NCBI GenBank assembly: GCA_016719385.1
Contig: JADJZA010000001.1
Location: 124,001 to 188,000, forward strand
Length of the DNA: 64,000 bases
Reading direction: 5' to 3'
DNA from: Candidatus Microthrix subdominans
GTDB lineage: Bacteria > Actinomycetota > Acidimicrobiia > Acidimicrobiales > Microtrichaceae
Every line of letters starts with the position of its first letter. Within the stretch, counting starts at the first letter, position 1. The position numbers were made by a program, and so were the translations under genes. Below are positions 52,861-61,376 of this stretch, piece by piece. The notes under the pieces are model-generated. The model saw only the letters and a program-made list of their open reading frames with translations. It made no database searches and was not told the DNA's origin.

Positions 52861-54029
52861 CCGCCATCACCGATCGCGAAAAGCTCAACTACGTCGCCGC
52901 GCAGGCGGCCGACGCCCGGTTGAACATCGAGCTCGAGACCGAGGGCATGACCCTCAACATCGGGCCGCAACACCCGGTTACCCACGGCACGCTGCGCATC
53001 GTCGCCAAGCTGGACGGCGAGCAGGTCATCGCCGCCGAGCCCCTCGCCGGCTACATGCACCGGGGCTACGAGAAGCTCACCGAGGTGCGCACCTACCCGC
53101 AGGTGACCACGCTGGTGAACCGCATCGACTGGCTGGGCAGCTTCGCCAACGAGGTGCCCTTCATCCTGGCCGCCGAGCAGCTGATGGAGGTCGAGGCGCC
53201 CGAGCGCGCCCAGTGGATTCGCACGATCCTCTTCGAGATGAGCCGCCTGGGCCACATGATCATGTTCCTCGGGGACATGGGCGTGCAGGTGGGCGGCCTC
53301 ACCGCCATCTTCTACGCCTTCCGCGACCGCGAGTTCGTGCTCAACCAGATCGAGGCGGTCACCGGCGGGCGTTTCCACCCCAACTTCGACCGTATCGGTG
53401 GCCTGCTCGACGACCTGCCCAAGGGCTGGATTGCAGAGACCAAGCAGGCGATGGAGAAGGTCCGCTCCTTCTGCGACGAGATGGACGATCTGCTCCTCGG
53501 CAACGAGATCTTCCAGGAGCGCACCCGGGGCATCGGCGTGATCCCCCCCGATGTCGCCCTGCAGTACGGGCTGTCGGGCGCCAACGCCCGCGCCTCGGGC
53601 ATCGACTGGGACATCCGGCGCGACAACAACGTCGGCCTCGTCTACGACAAGCTCGACTGGAAGGTCTGGACCCACCCCGACGGCGACAGCTTTGCGCGCT
53701 ACTGGGTGCGTCTGCAGGAGACCCGCGAGGCGACGAGGATGATCGACCAGCTCTGCGACGGAATTCCGTCCGGGCCGATCATGGCCAAGGTGCCCCGCAT
53801 CATCAAGGTGCCCGCAGGCGAGGCCTATGTGGCCACCGAGAATCCGCTGGGCGAGATGGGCTACCACATCGTGTCAAAGGGCGACCTGATGCCCTTCCGG
53901 GTGAAGATCCGCTCGGCGAGCTTCAACAACGTGTCGATCGCACCCTGGCTGCTCCGGGGCGTCTACGTGCCCGACATCGTCAGCATCATGGCCAGCTTGT
54001 ATTTCATCCTGGGAGACATCGACAAGTGA
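52857..54029 (+). CDS. nuoD: complex I-type subunit D (Nuo-2)
   Basis: 49-kDa-type quinone-pocket subunit, 390 aa, the usual length. It shows NIGPQHPVTHGTLRIVAKL, YMHRGYEKLTEVRTYPQ, SGIDWDIRRDN and the end FILGDIDK. The hydrogenase-type cysteines are absent, so it is a respiratory type rather than a NiFe-hydrogenase large subunit. It overlaps nuoC-2 by four bases. Confidence 0.96.
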   Translation: MTAITDREKLNYVAAQAADARLNIELETEGMTLNIGPQHPVTHGTLRIVAKLDGEQVIAAEPLAGYMHRGYEKLTEVRTYPQVTTLVNRIDWLGSFANEVPFILAAEQLMEVEAPERAQWIRTILFEMSRLGHMIMFLGDMGVQVGGLTAIFYAFRDREFVLNQIEAVTGGRFHPNFDRIGGLLDDLPKGWIAETKQAMEKVRSFCDEMDDLLLGNEIFQERTRGIGVIPPDVALQYGLSGANARASGIDWDIRRDNNVGLVYDKLDWKVWTHPDGDSFARYWVRLQETREATRMIDQLCDGIPSGPIMAKVPRIIKVPAGEAYVATENPLGEMGYHIVSKGDLMPFRVKIRSASFNNVSIAPWLLRGVYVPDIVSIMASLYFILGDIDK

Positions 54030-55060
54030 GCATCTTCGCGCTGGAGTTGGCCTACTGGCAGCAGACGCTCATCCGGGTGCTTGCGGCCACGATCGTGGCC
54101 CTGACGCTCACGGCTGCTGCCGTGTACCTGTACCTGTTCAAGTTCGTGTCGTTCATGCAGAGCCGGTTGGGCCCGATGGAAGCCGGGCCCTTCGGCTCGC
54201 TGCAGTTGGTGGCTGAGGTTGGCAAGTGGCTGCAGAAGGAAGACATCACCCCGCGGGACGCCGACAAGCGGTTGTTCCGTCTGGCACCGTTCCTCGTGTT
54301 GGCCAGCGCGCTGTTGCTCTTCATCGTCATCCCTGCCGGGCCCAACGGCTACGTCGCCAACCTGGGCACCGGCATCTTCTTCGTGCTCGCCGTGTCGTCG
54401 GTGTCCACGATCGGTGTGCTGATCGCCGGTTGGTCGTCGGCGAACAAGTACGCGCTGATCGGTGCGCTGCGCGCCGCCGGACAGCTGATCGCCTATGAGT
54501 TGCCGCTGATCCTGGCGGTGGTCGGCGTGGTGATCCAGGCGGGCACCCTCGACATGCAGGGCATCGTGTCCGCCCAGGCCAACGGTGCGATCTTCGGGAT
54601 CGATTGGATCGGCAACCCCTACATGTTCACCCAGATCATCGGTCTGGTGATCTTCCTGGTGGCCATGCAGGCCGAGCTCACCCAGCCGCCATTCGACATG
54701 CCGATCGCCGAATCCGAAGTGGTCGGCGGCTTCATGGTCGAATACACCGGCGTCCGCTTCTTGATGTTCTTCCTGTCGGAGTTCGCTGCTGCGATCGGGT
54801 TCTCGGCCATCGCCTCCACCCTGTTCCTGGGAGGCTGGGCGCTGCCGGCATCGTGGGGCATCAGCAACTCGGCGTTCCACGTCGTGGGCCCGCTGGTGAT
54901 CTCCACCAAGGTGCTGATCCTGACCGGCATCGTGTTCTGGGTGCGCTTCACCTTCCCCCGCTTCCGCGAGGATCAGTTGCAGCGCCTGGCCTGGAAGTTC
55001 ATGATCCCCGCAGCGCTGGTCAACATCGCAGCGACGGCCATCTTCAAAGTCGCCTTCTGA
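54026..55060 (+). CDS. nuoH: complex I-type subunit H (Nuo-2)
   Basis: Junction membrane subunit, 344 aa, eight helices. It has SFMQSRLGPMEAGPFGSLQL and the acidic quinone-access loop AELTQPPFDMPIAESEVVGG, then FTFPRFREDQLQRLAWK. GTG start overlaps the nuoD-2 stop (GTGA). In Nuo-1 nuoH follows nuoG; here it follows nuoD directly, since nuoE, nuoF and nuoG are missing. Confidence 0.96.
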   Translation: MSIFALELAYWQQTLIRVLAATIVALTLTAAAVYLYLFKFVSFMQSRLGPMEAGPFGSLQLVAEVGKWLQKEDITPRDADKRLFRLAPFLVLASALLLFIVIPAGPNGYVANLGTGIFFVLAVSSVSTIGVLIAGWSSANKYALIGALRAAGQLIAYELPLILAVVGVVIQAGTLDMQGIVSAQANGAIFGIDWIGNPYMFTQIIGLVIFLVAMQAELTQPPFDMPIAESEVVGGFMVEYTGVRFLMFFLSEFAAAIGFSAIASTLFLGGWALPASWGISNSAFHVVGPLVISTKVLILTGIVFWVRFTFPRFREDQLQRLAWKFMIPAALVNIAATAIFKVAF

Positions 55061-55300
55061 GCTGACGAGTGCGCGTCGACGCACCAATCAGGACCGTCGG
55101 CCCGTGCCGCGTGGGTGCGACCGGCGACGGCCCAGGGGCCGACCCCTCGCGACTGAGCGAGGTCGACCACCAGCTGACGGGTGGCGCCGTTGCCGGCCGG
55201 CTCACCGGCCTGTTGAGGGGTCGATTTCCGGGCCCGGGAAAGGGGATTCAGCACCCGGCGGTCGCCTATGGTCAGCGGTTCGCAACAAGGAGGAGTCGTC

Positions 55301-55906
55301 GTGGGACGTACCAGGTTCGTGGTGGTTATCGGTGTGGTGGCACTCCTTTTGGGGGCCTGCGGCGACGAGACGTCGAACTCGGGCGCCGGCAGCTCCGGCA
55401 CGAGCGATCGCACCAGTGAAGATCAGGCCTACGTCGATGAACTGACCGGCGCCATTCAGTCGTCCTCCGGGCAGGACGACTCCATCCCCAAGGATCAGGC
55501 CCAGTGCTGGGTGGACGACATGGTCGACGGTATCGGCGTCGACAAGATGAAGGAGGCCGGCTTCACCCCTGAAGCGATGTCCGGCAACGGCGACCAGGTG
55601 GACTTCAAGAAGCTGTCCGAGGGCGACCGCAAAGTGGTGGCCGACTCGTTCACCGAGTGCGTCGACTTGAAGCAGGTGTTCATGGAGTCGCTGGACTCCA
55701 GCGGTCAGGATCTTACGCCCGAGATGAAGGAGTGCTTCGAGGGGATCGACTGGAAGGTCATCGAGCAGAGCTTCGCCGAGATGATCCTCAGCGGTGACGA
55801 CCTGGACGAGAACGATCCGGCCATGGCGCCGCTGCTGGGGTGCATGATGATGGGCCTTGGCGACATGGGCATGGAGGACATGGACACCAGCACCACGATC
55901 GGCTGA
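55301..55906 (+). CDS. lipoprotein of unknown function inside the second nuo cluster
   Basis: A 201-residue protein. The signal peptide ends GVVALLLGACGDE, so Cys about 20 would be lipid-anchored and the protein exposed outside the membrane. The mature part is acidic and Asp/Glu/Met-rich with four more cysteines (QCWVDDMV, TECVDL, KECFEG, LLGCMM), which could form two disulfides. The two similar cysteine-centred halves recall actinobacterial lipoproteins of unknown function. The GTG at 55301 has AAGGAGG seven bases upstream. It lies between nuoH-2 and nuoI-2 with 240 and 179 bases of non-coding DNA on its sides, so it looks inserted. Confidence 0.8.
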   Translation: MGRTRFVVVIGVVALLLGACGDETSNSGAGSSGTSDRTSEDQAYVDELTGAIQSSSGQDDSIPKDQAQCWVDDMVDGIGVDKMKEAGFTPEAMSGNGDQVDFKKLSEGDRKVVADSFTECVDLKQVFMESLDSSGQDLTPEMKECFEGIDWKVIEQSFAEMILSGDDLDENDPAMAPLLGCMMMGLGDMGMEDMDTSTTIG

Positions 55907-56085
55907 TTCATCACCCTCAGGGCCGCGAGTCGGCGTCGCCGTTCGACGCTACGAAGTCAAGCCATCGTGCGGAATGGCCCGCGCGGCCCCGACCGTGAAA
56001 AGCTTACCCACCGTGATACCGCTCACCGACGCGAGCGAGCAGCGATCTGGCTCTACCGCCTGCGCTGTCCGCTGGGAGAAATGAC

Positions 56086-56640
56086 ATGCCTCCACAACCC
56101 CCACTACAAGGTTTGGTCAAGGGCCTGCGGCTCACCCTTCGCACCGCCATGGAGACGATGTTCCCGGACGGTCCACTGAAGCCGCCCTCTCCGGCCAAAG
56201 GCGCCGCCACCGTTCAGTACCCGCACGAGAAGGAAACCCCGGCGCCCCGTGCTCGCGGCGTCATCGCCCTCCACGAAGAGAACTGCACGGCCTGCATGCT
56301 GTGCGCCCGGGAATGCCCGGACTGGTGCATCTACATCGAGGGCCACAAGACGCTGGCCCCGCCCCGCCGCCCCGGCGGCAAGCCTCGCTCGGTCAACGAC
56401 CTCGACCGCTTCGACATCGACTACTCGCTGTGCATGTACTGCGGCATCTGCGTCGAGGTCTGCCCATTCGAGGCGCTGTTCTGGACCCCGGAGTACGAGT
56501 ACTCCGAGGTGAGGATCGCCGACCTGCTCCACGACAAGGAACGACTAGGTGAGTGGTTTGAGACCGTGCCCGACTTTGAGACCTACGAGTCGGGCGCACA
56601 GGTGAAGCAGAAAAAGGTTCCCCGCAAGGAGAGCTCCTGA
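56086..56640 (+). CDS. nuoI: complex I-type subunit I (Nuo-2)
   Basis: Peripheral subunit with two [4Fe-4S] clusters, 184 aa. Motifs are [15 protein letters not shown] and [15 protein letters not shown]. In a complex without NuoEFG this subunit would be the first electron acceptor from an external donor such as ferredoxin or an F420H2 oxidase. The ATG at 56086 has GGAG upstream. Confidence 0.95.
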   Translation: MPPQPPLQGLVKGLRLTLRTAMETMFPDGPLKPPSPAKGAATVQYPHEKETPAPRARGVIALHEENCTACMLCARECPDWCIYIEGHKTLAPPRRPGGKPRSVNDLDRFDIDYSLCMYCGICVEVCPFEALFWTPEYEYSEVRIADLLHDKERLGEWFETVPDFETYESGAQVKQKKVPRKESS

Positions 56641-57164
56641 TGGTGGCCCTTCTGGCCGAGACGGCCAGCTATGCGGTACCGGTCAACATCGTGTTCGGCT
56701 TCATCGCCGCGCTGATGTTGTATGGCGCGGTACGGGTGGTGACGACGACCAACGTGGTGCATGCCGCCCTGTGGCTGGTCGTCGTGTTGGCCGGCATGGC
56801 CGGCCTGTTCATCCTCTTACAGGCGGAGTTCCTCGCCGTCACCCAGGTGATGGTGTACATCGGGGCAATCGTCGTGCTGTTCCTCTTCGGCGTCATGCTC
56901 ACCCGTACTCCGGGTGCCGAGGGGGTCGAATCAAACCGCAAGATGATCCCCTTCGGCATCGGCACTGCGGTGTTGCTGTTCGTTGTGATGGCCTACTCGC
57001 TCATCGACAGCTTTGGCGGCGATCAGGTGCGCCCGACGGCGGGTAACCCGACTCAAGAGATCTCCGACGCGATCTTCTCGACTTACCTGTTGCCCTTCGA
57101 GCTCGTGTCGCTGTTGTTGTTGGCGGCGCTGGTCGGGGCCATCGTCCTGGCCCGAAAGGAGTAG
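56640..57164 (+). CDS. nuoJ: complex I-type subunit J (Nuo-2)
   Basis: Five-helix membrane subunit, 174 aa. The conserved third helix reads VTQVMVYIGAIVVLFLFGVM. It lacks the acidic C-terminal extension of NuoJ-1. Start shares one base with the nuoI-2 stop (TGATG). Confidence 0.95.
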   Translation: MVALLAETASYAVPVNIVFGFIAALMLYGAVRVVTTTNVVHAALWLVVVLAGMAGLFILLQAEFLAVTQVMVYIGAIVVLFLFGVMLTRTPGAEGVESNRKMIPFGIGTAVLLFVVMAYSLIDSFGGDQVRPTAGNPTQEISDAIFSTYLLPFELVSLLLLAALVGAIVLARKE

Positions 57165-57166
57165 CG

Positions 57167-57463
57167 GTGCTGGTCAATCAATTCCTTCTACTGGCAGCGG
57201 TTCTCTTCTGCATCGGTGTGTACGGGGTGCTCACCCGTCGTAACGGCGTGTTGGTGCTCATGTCGATCGAGCTCATCTTGAACTCGGTCAACCTCAACCT
57301 GATCGCATTCGGGGGCCAACACGGCGTCGACGGTTCGGTGTTCGCCTTGTTCGTTATCGCCGTCGCTGCCGCCGAGGTTGGCGTCGGCTTGGCCATCGTG
57401 ATGCTGATCTACCGCAACAAGGCCAGCGTTGAGCTGGACGAACTCGACGAGTTGAAGGGGTGA
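57167..57463 (+). CDS. nuoK: complex I-type subunit K (Nuo-2)
   Basis: Three-helix subunit, 98 aa. The two proton-carrying glutamates are in MSIELILNSVNLNLIAF and AAAEVGVGLAIVMLIY. GTG start two bases after the nuoJ-2 stop. Confidence 0.95.
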   Translation: MLVNQFLLLAAVLFCIGVYGVLTRRNGVLVLMSIELILNSVNLNLIAFGGQHGVDGSVFALFVIAVAAAEVGVGLAIVMLIYRNKASVELDELDELKG

Positions 57464-57467
57464 TTGG

Positions 57468-59711
57468 GTGATCACGACCATCATGCTCGACAAGGTCTGG
57501 CTGCTCCCGGCCATCATGGTGGCCAGCTTCGCCTTGATCCTGTTCTTCGGAAAGCGGACGCCCGGCAAGGGCCACGCCATCGGGATCGCCGCAGTTGGCA
57601 TCTGCTTTGCACTGTCGCTGGTGACCGCCGGCGAATGGGTCACCCGTGACACGTCCCCCAACGAGGTGGCGGCGCTGACCGACGTCAATCCGGCCTGCTC
57701 GGCTGCGGTCGCCGAGGTGGATGGTGCCCAGGGCACGGCAGCCGGCTCCGGAGACGGCGCCGGCGAACAGGCCCTCGCCCCAGCCGGTGAGGTTGCTGCC
57801 CCGCTCGCCCCCGCATCCGAGGCGGGCGAGGCGGAAGGGTTCACCCGTCCGGTCGTCAACTGCGTTACCTGGTTCCAGTCCGGCGATACCACGGTCACGG
57901 TCGGCACGCAGGTTGACGGCCTGGTCGTGATGATGCTGGTGGTCGTCACGCTCATCTCGCTGTTGGTGTACATCTTCTCCACCGAGTACGTCGCCGGCGA
58001 CCGGCGCTATACCCACTACTTCGCCTTCCTCTCCCTGTTCACCGCGTCGATGTTGTTCTTCGTCATGTCCCAGAGCACGATCCAGATGATCGTGGGCTGG
58101 GAGTTGGTGGGCATGTGTTCCTTTGCGCTGATCGGCCACTGGTGGGAGGAGCAACCCAACTCCGACGCGGCGCTCAAGGCGTTCCTCACCAACCGAGTGG
58201 GCGACATCGGTCTTCTGGTCGGCGTGACCGTGCTGTTCTGGGTGTCGGGCAAGACGTTCTCGATCATGGACATCAACATCGCCGCCAACGACGGGTCGAT
58301 CTCCAAGACCGCGCTCACCGTCGCCTCGCTGGCGCTGCTGGCTGCGGTGATGTCCAAGTCGGGTCAGTTCATCCTGCACACCTGGCTGCCGGACGCGATG
58401 GCCGGGCCGACGCCTGTGTCTGCGCTGATCCACGCCGCCACGATGGTCGTGGCCGGCATCTACATGGTCGCCCGGCTGTACCCCGTGTTCTTCGAAGGCC
58501 TGTCGATCGCCGGCGGCTCGTTCAACATGCTGGCCCTCGTCGGCTCGGTGACAGCGGTCTTGGGTGCGCTGTTGGGATTTGTGCAAAAGGACATCAAGAA
58601 GGTCCTGGCGTACTCAACCATCTCCCAGTTGGGCTTCATGGTGGCGGCGCTGGGCGTCGGCGCCTGGACGGCGGCGATGTTCCACCTGTTCACGCACGCC
58701 TTCTTTAAGGCCAGCCTGTTCCTCGGCGCCGGCTCGCTCAGCCACGCCTGCCACCACAGCTTCGACATGGTCGACGACATGGGGGGCCTGCGAAAGGTCA
58801 TGCCCAAGACCTTCTGGACGTTCGTCATCTCTGCGGCCAGCCTGGCGGGCATCTTCCCGTTGGCCGGCTTCTGGTCCAAGGACGAGATCCTGGCGGGCAC
58901 CGGTGGGATGAACGCAGGAGTGGGCAGCTATTACTTCGTGCTGGTTGCGCTGCTGATCGGTGCGTTCTGCACCGCCGGGTACATGACCCGGGCGGTTTGG
59001 TACGCCTTCTTCGGCGACTACCGAGGCCACGGCCAGCCGCACGAGTCGGGGGCGCGCATCACCGTGCCGCTCTTCGTGTTGGCCGGTCTGGCGGTCGTCG
59101 CCGGGTTCGTCAACCTGCCGGAGAAGTTCTTCGTCGAGTTGCCGTCATGGCTCAGCCTCCGCTTCGAGCGTGCGGTCGAGCCGGTTGGTGCCTACTTCCC
59201 AGGGCCTGCCAACGGCTTCACCCACGCGGCGTTCAACCCACTGCTCGCCGGGATATCGCTCATCGTGGCGCTGGTGTCGGCAGCGCTGGTGTGGAGCTTC
59301 TATACCGGCAAGCTGACCGTGCTCGAAGGCCTGGCCTCGCGCAACAAGCTCGCTCGGGTGGGTAAGACCATCCTGGTCAACAAGTACTACCTGGACTGGC
59401 TCTATACCGACGTGATCGTTGGCTTCGTCAAGGGGCCGCTTGCGCGGGCCGCCTACTGGGCAAACCAGAAGGTGCTCGACCGCACGGTCGACGGCGTCGG
59501 CGCCGGCGCCACCAAGGTGGGCGAGTTCGTCTACGCCCGCATCGACCAAGGCGTCGTTGACGGGGCGGTCAGGGGCGCGGGCATGGCCGCCAGCGGCACC
59601 GGCGCCGGGCTGTCCAAGATGCAGTCCGGCAAGGTGCAGCAGTACGGCGTGTTGTTGTTTGCCGGCACCGCCATCCTCACCGGCATCTTCGTGGCGGTCC
59701 TGACCGCATGA
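57468..59711 (+). CDS. nuoL: complex I-type subunit L (Nuo-2) with periplasmic-loop insertion
   Basis: Antiporter-like subunit, 747 aa. Core motifs are IQMIVGWELVGMCSFALIGH, AFLTNRVGDIGLLVG, PDAMAGPTPVSALIHAATMV and DIKKVLAYSTISQLGF. Residues about 65-140 between the first two helices form a Pro/Ala/Glu-rich insertion that includes two cysteines (NPACSAAV and VNCVTWF). NuoL-1 has its own insertion elsewhere. The C-terminal part ends with lateral-helix sequence and TGIFVAVLTA. GTG start at 57468. Confidence 0.95.
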   Translation: MITTIMLDKVWLLPAIMVASFALILFFGKRTPGKGHAIGIAAVGICFALSLVTAGEWVTRDTSPNEVAALTDVNPACSAAVAEVDGAQGTAAGSGDGAGEQALAPAGEVAAPLAPASEAGEAEGFTRPVVNCVTWFQSGDTTVTVGTQVDGLVVMMLVVVTLISLLVYIFSTEYVAGDRRYTHYFAFLSLFTASMLFFVMSQSTIQMIVGWELVGMCSFALIGHWWEEQPNSDAALKAFLTNRVGDIGLLVGVTVLFWVSGKTFSIMDINIAANDGSISKTALTVASLALLAAVMSKSGQFILHTWLPDAMAGPTPVSALIHAATMVVAGIYMVARLYPVFFEGLSIAGGSFNMLALVGSVTAVLGALLGFVQKDIKKVLAYSTISQLGFMVAALGVGAWTAAMFHLFTHAFFKASLFLGAGSLSHACHHSFDMVDDMGGLRKVMPKTFWTFVISAASLAGIFPLAGFWSKDEILAGTGGMNAGVGSYYFVLVALLIGAFCTAGYMTRAVWYAFFGDYRGHGQPHESGARITVPLFVLAGLAVVAGFVNLPEKFFVELPSWLSLRFERAVEPVGAYFPGPANGFTHAAFNPLLAGISLIVALVSAALVWSFYTGKLTVLEGLASRNKLARVGKTILVNKYYLDWLYTDVIVGFVKGPLARAAYWANQKVLDRTVDGVGAGATKVGEFVYARIDQGVVDGAVRGAGMAASGTGAGLSKMQSGKVQQYGVLLFAGTAILTGIFVAVLTA

Positions 59712-59842
59712 TCACCGCTTTGACCACGGCGCCGCCGCGGACCTCAACCCCTGACGCGGATCGCCGCGCACCTTTGTCCATCGTTCCCCCAGCGGCCCCC
59801 CGGGTCGCCTCGTTTCACCGCCAGTAACAGGAGATCCACCAC

Positions 59843-61372
59843 ATGTCGGACCAAACCTGGGTACTTCCGCTGCTGACCTTCCTGCCCCTCATCGGGGCGT
59901 TGGTCATGATGGTGCTCGTCCCCAACGAGGCCGAGAGCGCCCACAAGCTCATCGCGCTGATCACCTCGCTGGCCACCGCCGCCCTAGGCGTTGCAGTGTT
60001 CGCCGGCTTCAACTACGACGCCTCCAAGGACTTGCAGTTCGTGGTCGACCAGTCCTGGATCCCCCGGATCGGGAGCCGGTTCATCATGGGCGTCGACGGC
60101 ATCTCGTTGCCGTTGCTGGGGCTGACACTGTTCATCGTGCCGCTGGTGATGATCTACAGCCTCGATCACATCCCCAGCCCGGGGAACCCGAAGGCGTTCC
60201 TGTCCCTGATCCTGATCCTCGAGACCGGCATGATCGGTACCTTCGTTGCCCAGGACCTGATCCTGTTCTTCGTCTTCTTCGAGATCGTGCTGTTGCCGAT
60301 GTACTTCATGATCGGCGTGTGGGGCGGTCCGAAGCGTCAGTACGCAGCGATCAAGTTCTTCCTGTACACGTTGTTCGGCTCGGCGCTGATGATCGTCAGC
60401 TTCATCGCCGTCTACTTCCTCTCCGACCCCCAGACCTTCGACATGCGGGCGCTGCCCACCGCCGCAGCCGGTATCTCGAGCGGCGCAGCGCTGTGGATCT
60501 TCGGCGGCATGTTCATGGGCTTCGGCATCAAGGTGCCGATGTTCCCGTTCCACACCTGGCTGCCCGATGCCCACACTCAGGCACCAACCCAGGGCTCGGT
60601 GATCCTGGCTGCGGTGCTGCTGAAGCTGGGTTCCTACGGGTTCATCCGCATCGCCCTGCCGATCCTGCCCGATGCCGCCAGGCAGTGGGCGCCGGTCATC
60701 GGCGTGCTGGCGGTGATCGGCATCATCTACGGCGCACTCGGGTGTTTGGCCCAAACCGACATGAAGCGCCTGATCGCGTTCTCGTCGGTATCCCACATGG
60801 GCTTCGTCATGTTGGGCATCGCCGCCATGAACGACATCGGCATCAACGCCGCCATCTTCGGCATGGTGGCCCACGGCCTGATCACCGGCCTGCTGTTCTT
60901 CATCGCCGGCTCGATGAAGGAGCGCTACCACACCCTGGAGATCAAGCGCCTGGGTGGCATGTTGATCCAGGCCCCCAAGCTGGGCTGGATCCTCGGCCTT
61001 TCCACCATGGCCTCGCTTGGTCTGCCCGGCCTGGCCGGCTTCTGGGGTGAGTTTCCCGCCATCCTCGCCGCCTATTCTCCGGCTCCCGGCATCAACGAGG
61101 GTCTGTTCCGTACCCTGATGGTGATCGCTGCCCTCGGCACCGTCCTCGCCGCCGGATACCTGCTGTGGCTGTTCCAGCGCACCAGCTTCGGCGTGCCCAA
61201 CAAGGAATTCGAAAAGGATCCCGAGATCGCCGACGTGTCGGTGACCGAATGGGTGTCCTGGACGCCGATGATCATCGGGATCGTCGTGCTGGGCGTCTTG
61301 CCCGCGTTGGTGATGGGTATCTCCAACCCCGCGGTTGAGGCCATGACCACAGCGTTCGGCTTCGGAGGCTGA
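59843..61372 (+). CDS. nuoM: complex I-type subunit M (Nuo-2)
   Basis: Antiporter-like subunit, 509 aa. It has DGISLPLLGLTLFIVPLVMI, the glutamate of FFVFFEIVLLPMYFMIGVWG, the lysine of FGIKVPMFPFHTWLPDAHTQ and DMKRLIAFSSVSHMGF. It starts 131 bases after nuoL-2; ACAGGAG lies upstream of the ATG. No promoter was clear in that gap. Confidence 0.96.
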   Translation: MSDQTWVLPLLTFLPLIGALVMMVLVPNEAESAHKLIALITSLATAALGVAVFAGFNYDASKDLQFVVDQSWIPRIGSRFIMGVDGISLPLLGLTLFIVPLVMIYSLDHIPSPGNPKAFLSLILILETGMIGTFVAQDLILFFVFFEIVLLPMYFMIGVWGGPKRQYAAIKFFLYTLFGSALMIVSFIAVYFLSDPQTFDMRALPTAAAGISSGAALWIFGGMFMGFGIKVPMFPFHTWLPDAHTQAPTQGSVILAAVLLKLGSYGFIRIALPILPDAARQWAPVIGVLAVIGIIYGALGCLAQTDMKRLIAFSSVSHMGFVMLGIAAMNDIGINAAIFGMVAHGLITGLLFFIAGSMKERYHTLEIKRLGGMLIQAPKLGWILGLSTMASLGLPGLAGFWGEFPAILAAYSPAPGINEGLFRTLMVIAALGTVLAAGYLLWLFQRTSFGVPNKEFEKDPEIADVSVTEWVSWTPMIIGIVVLGVLPALVMGISNPAVEAMTTAFGFGG

Positions 61373-61376
61373 TCTC

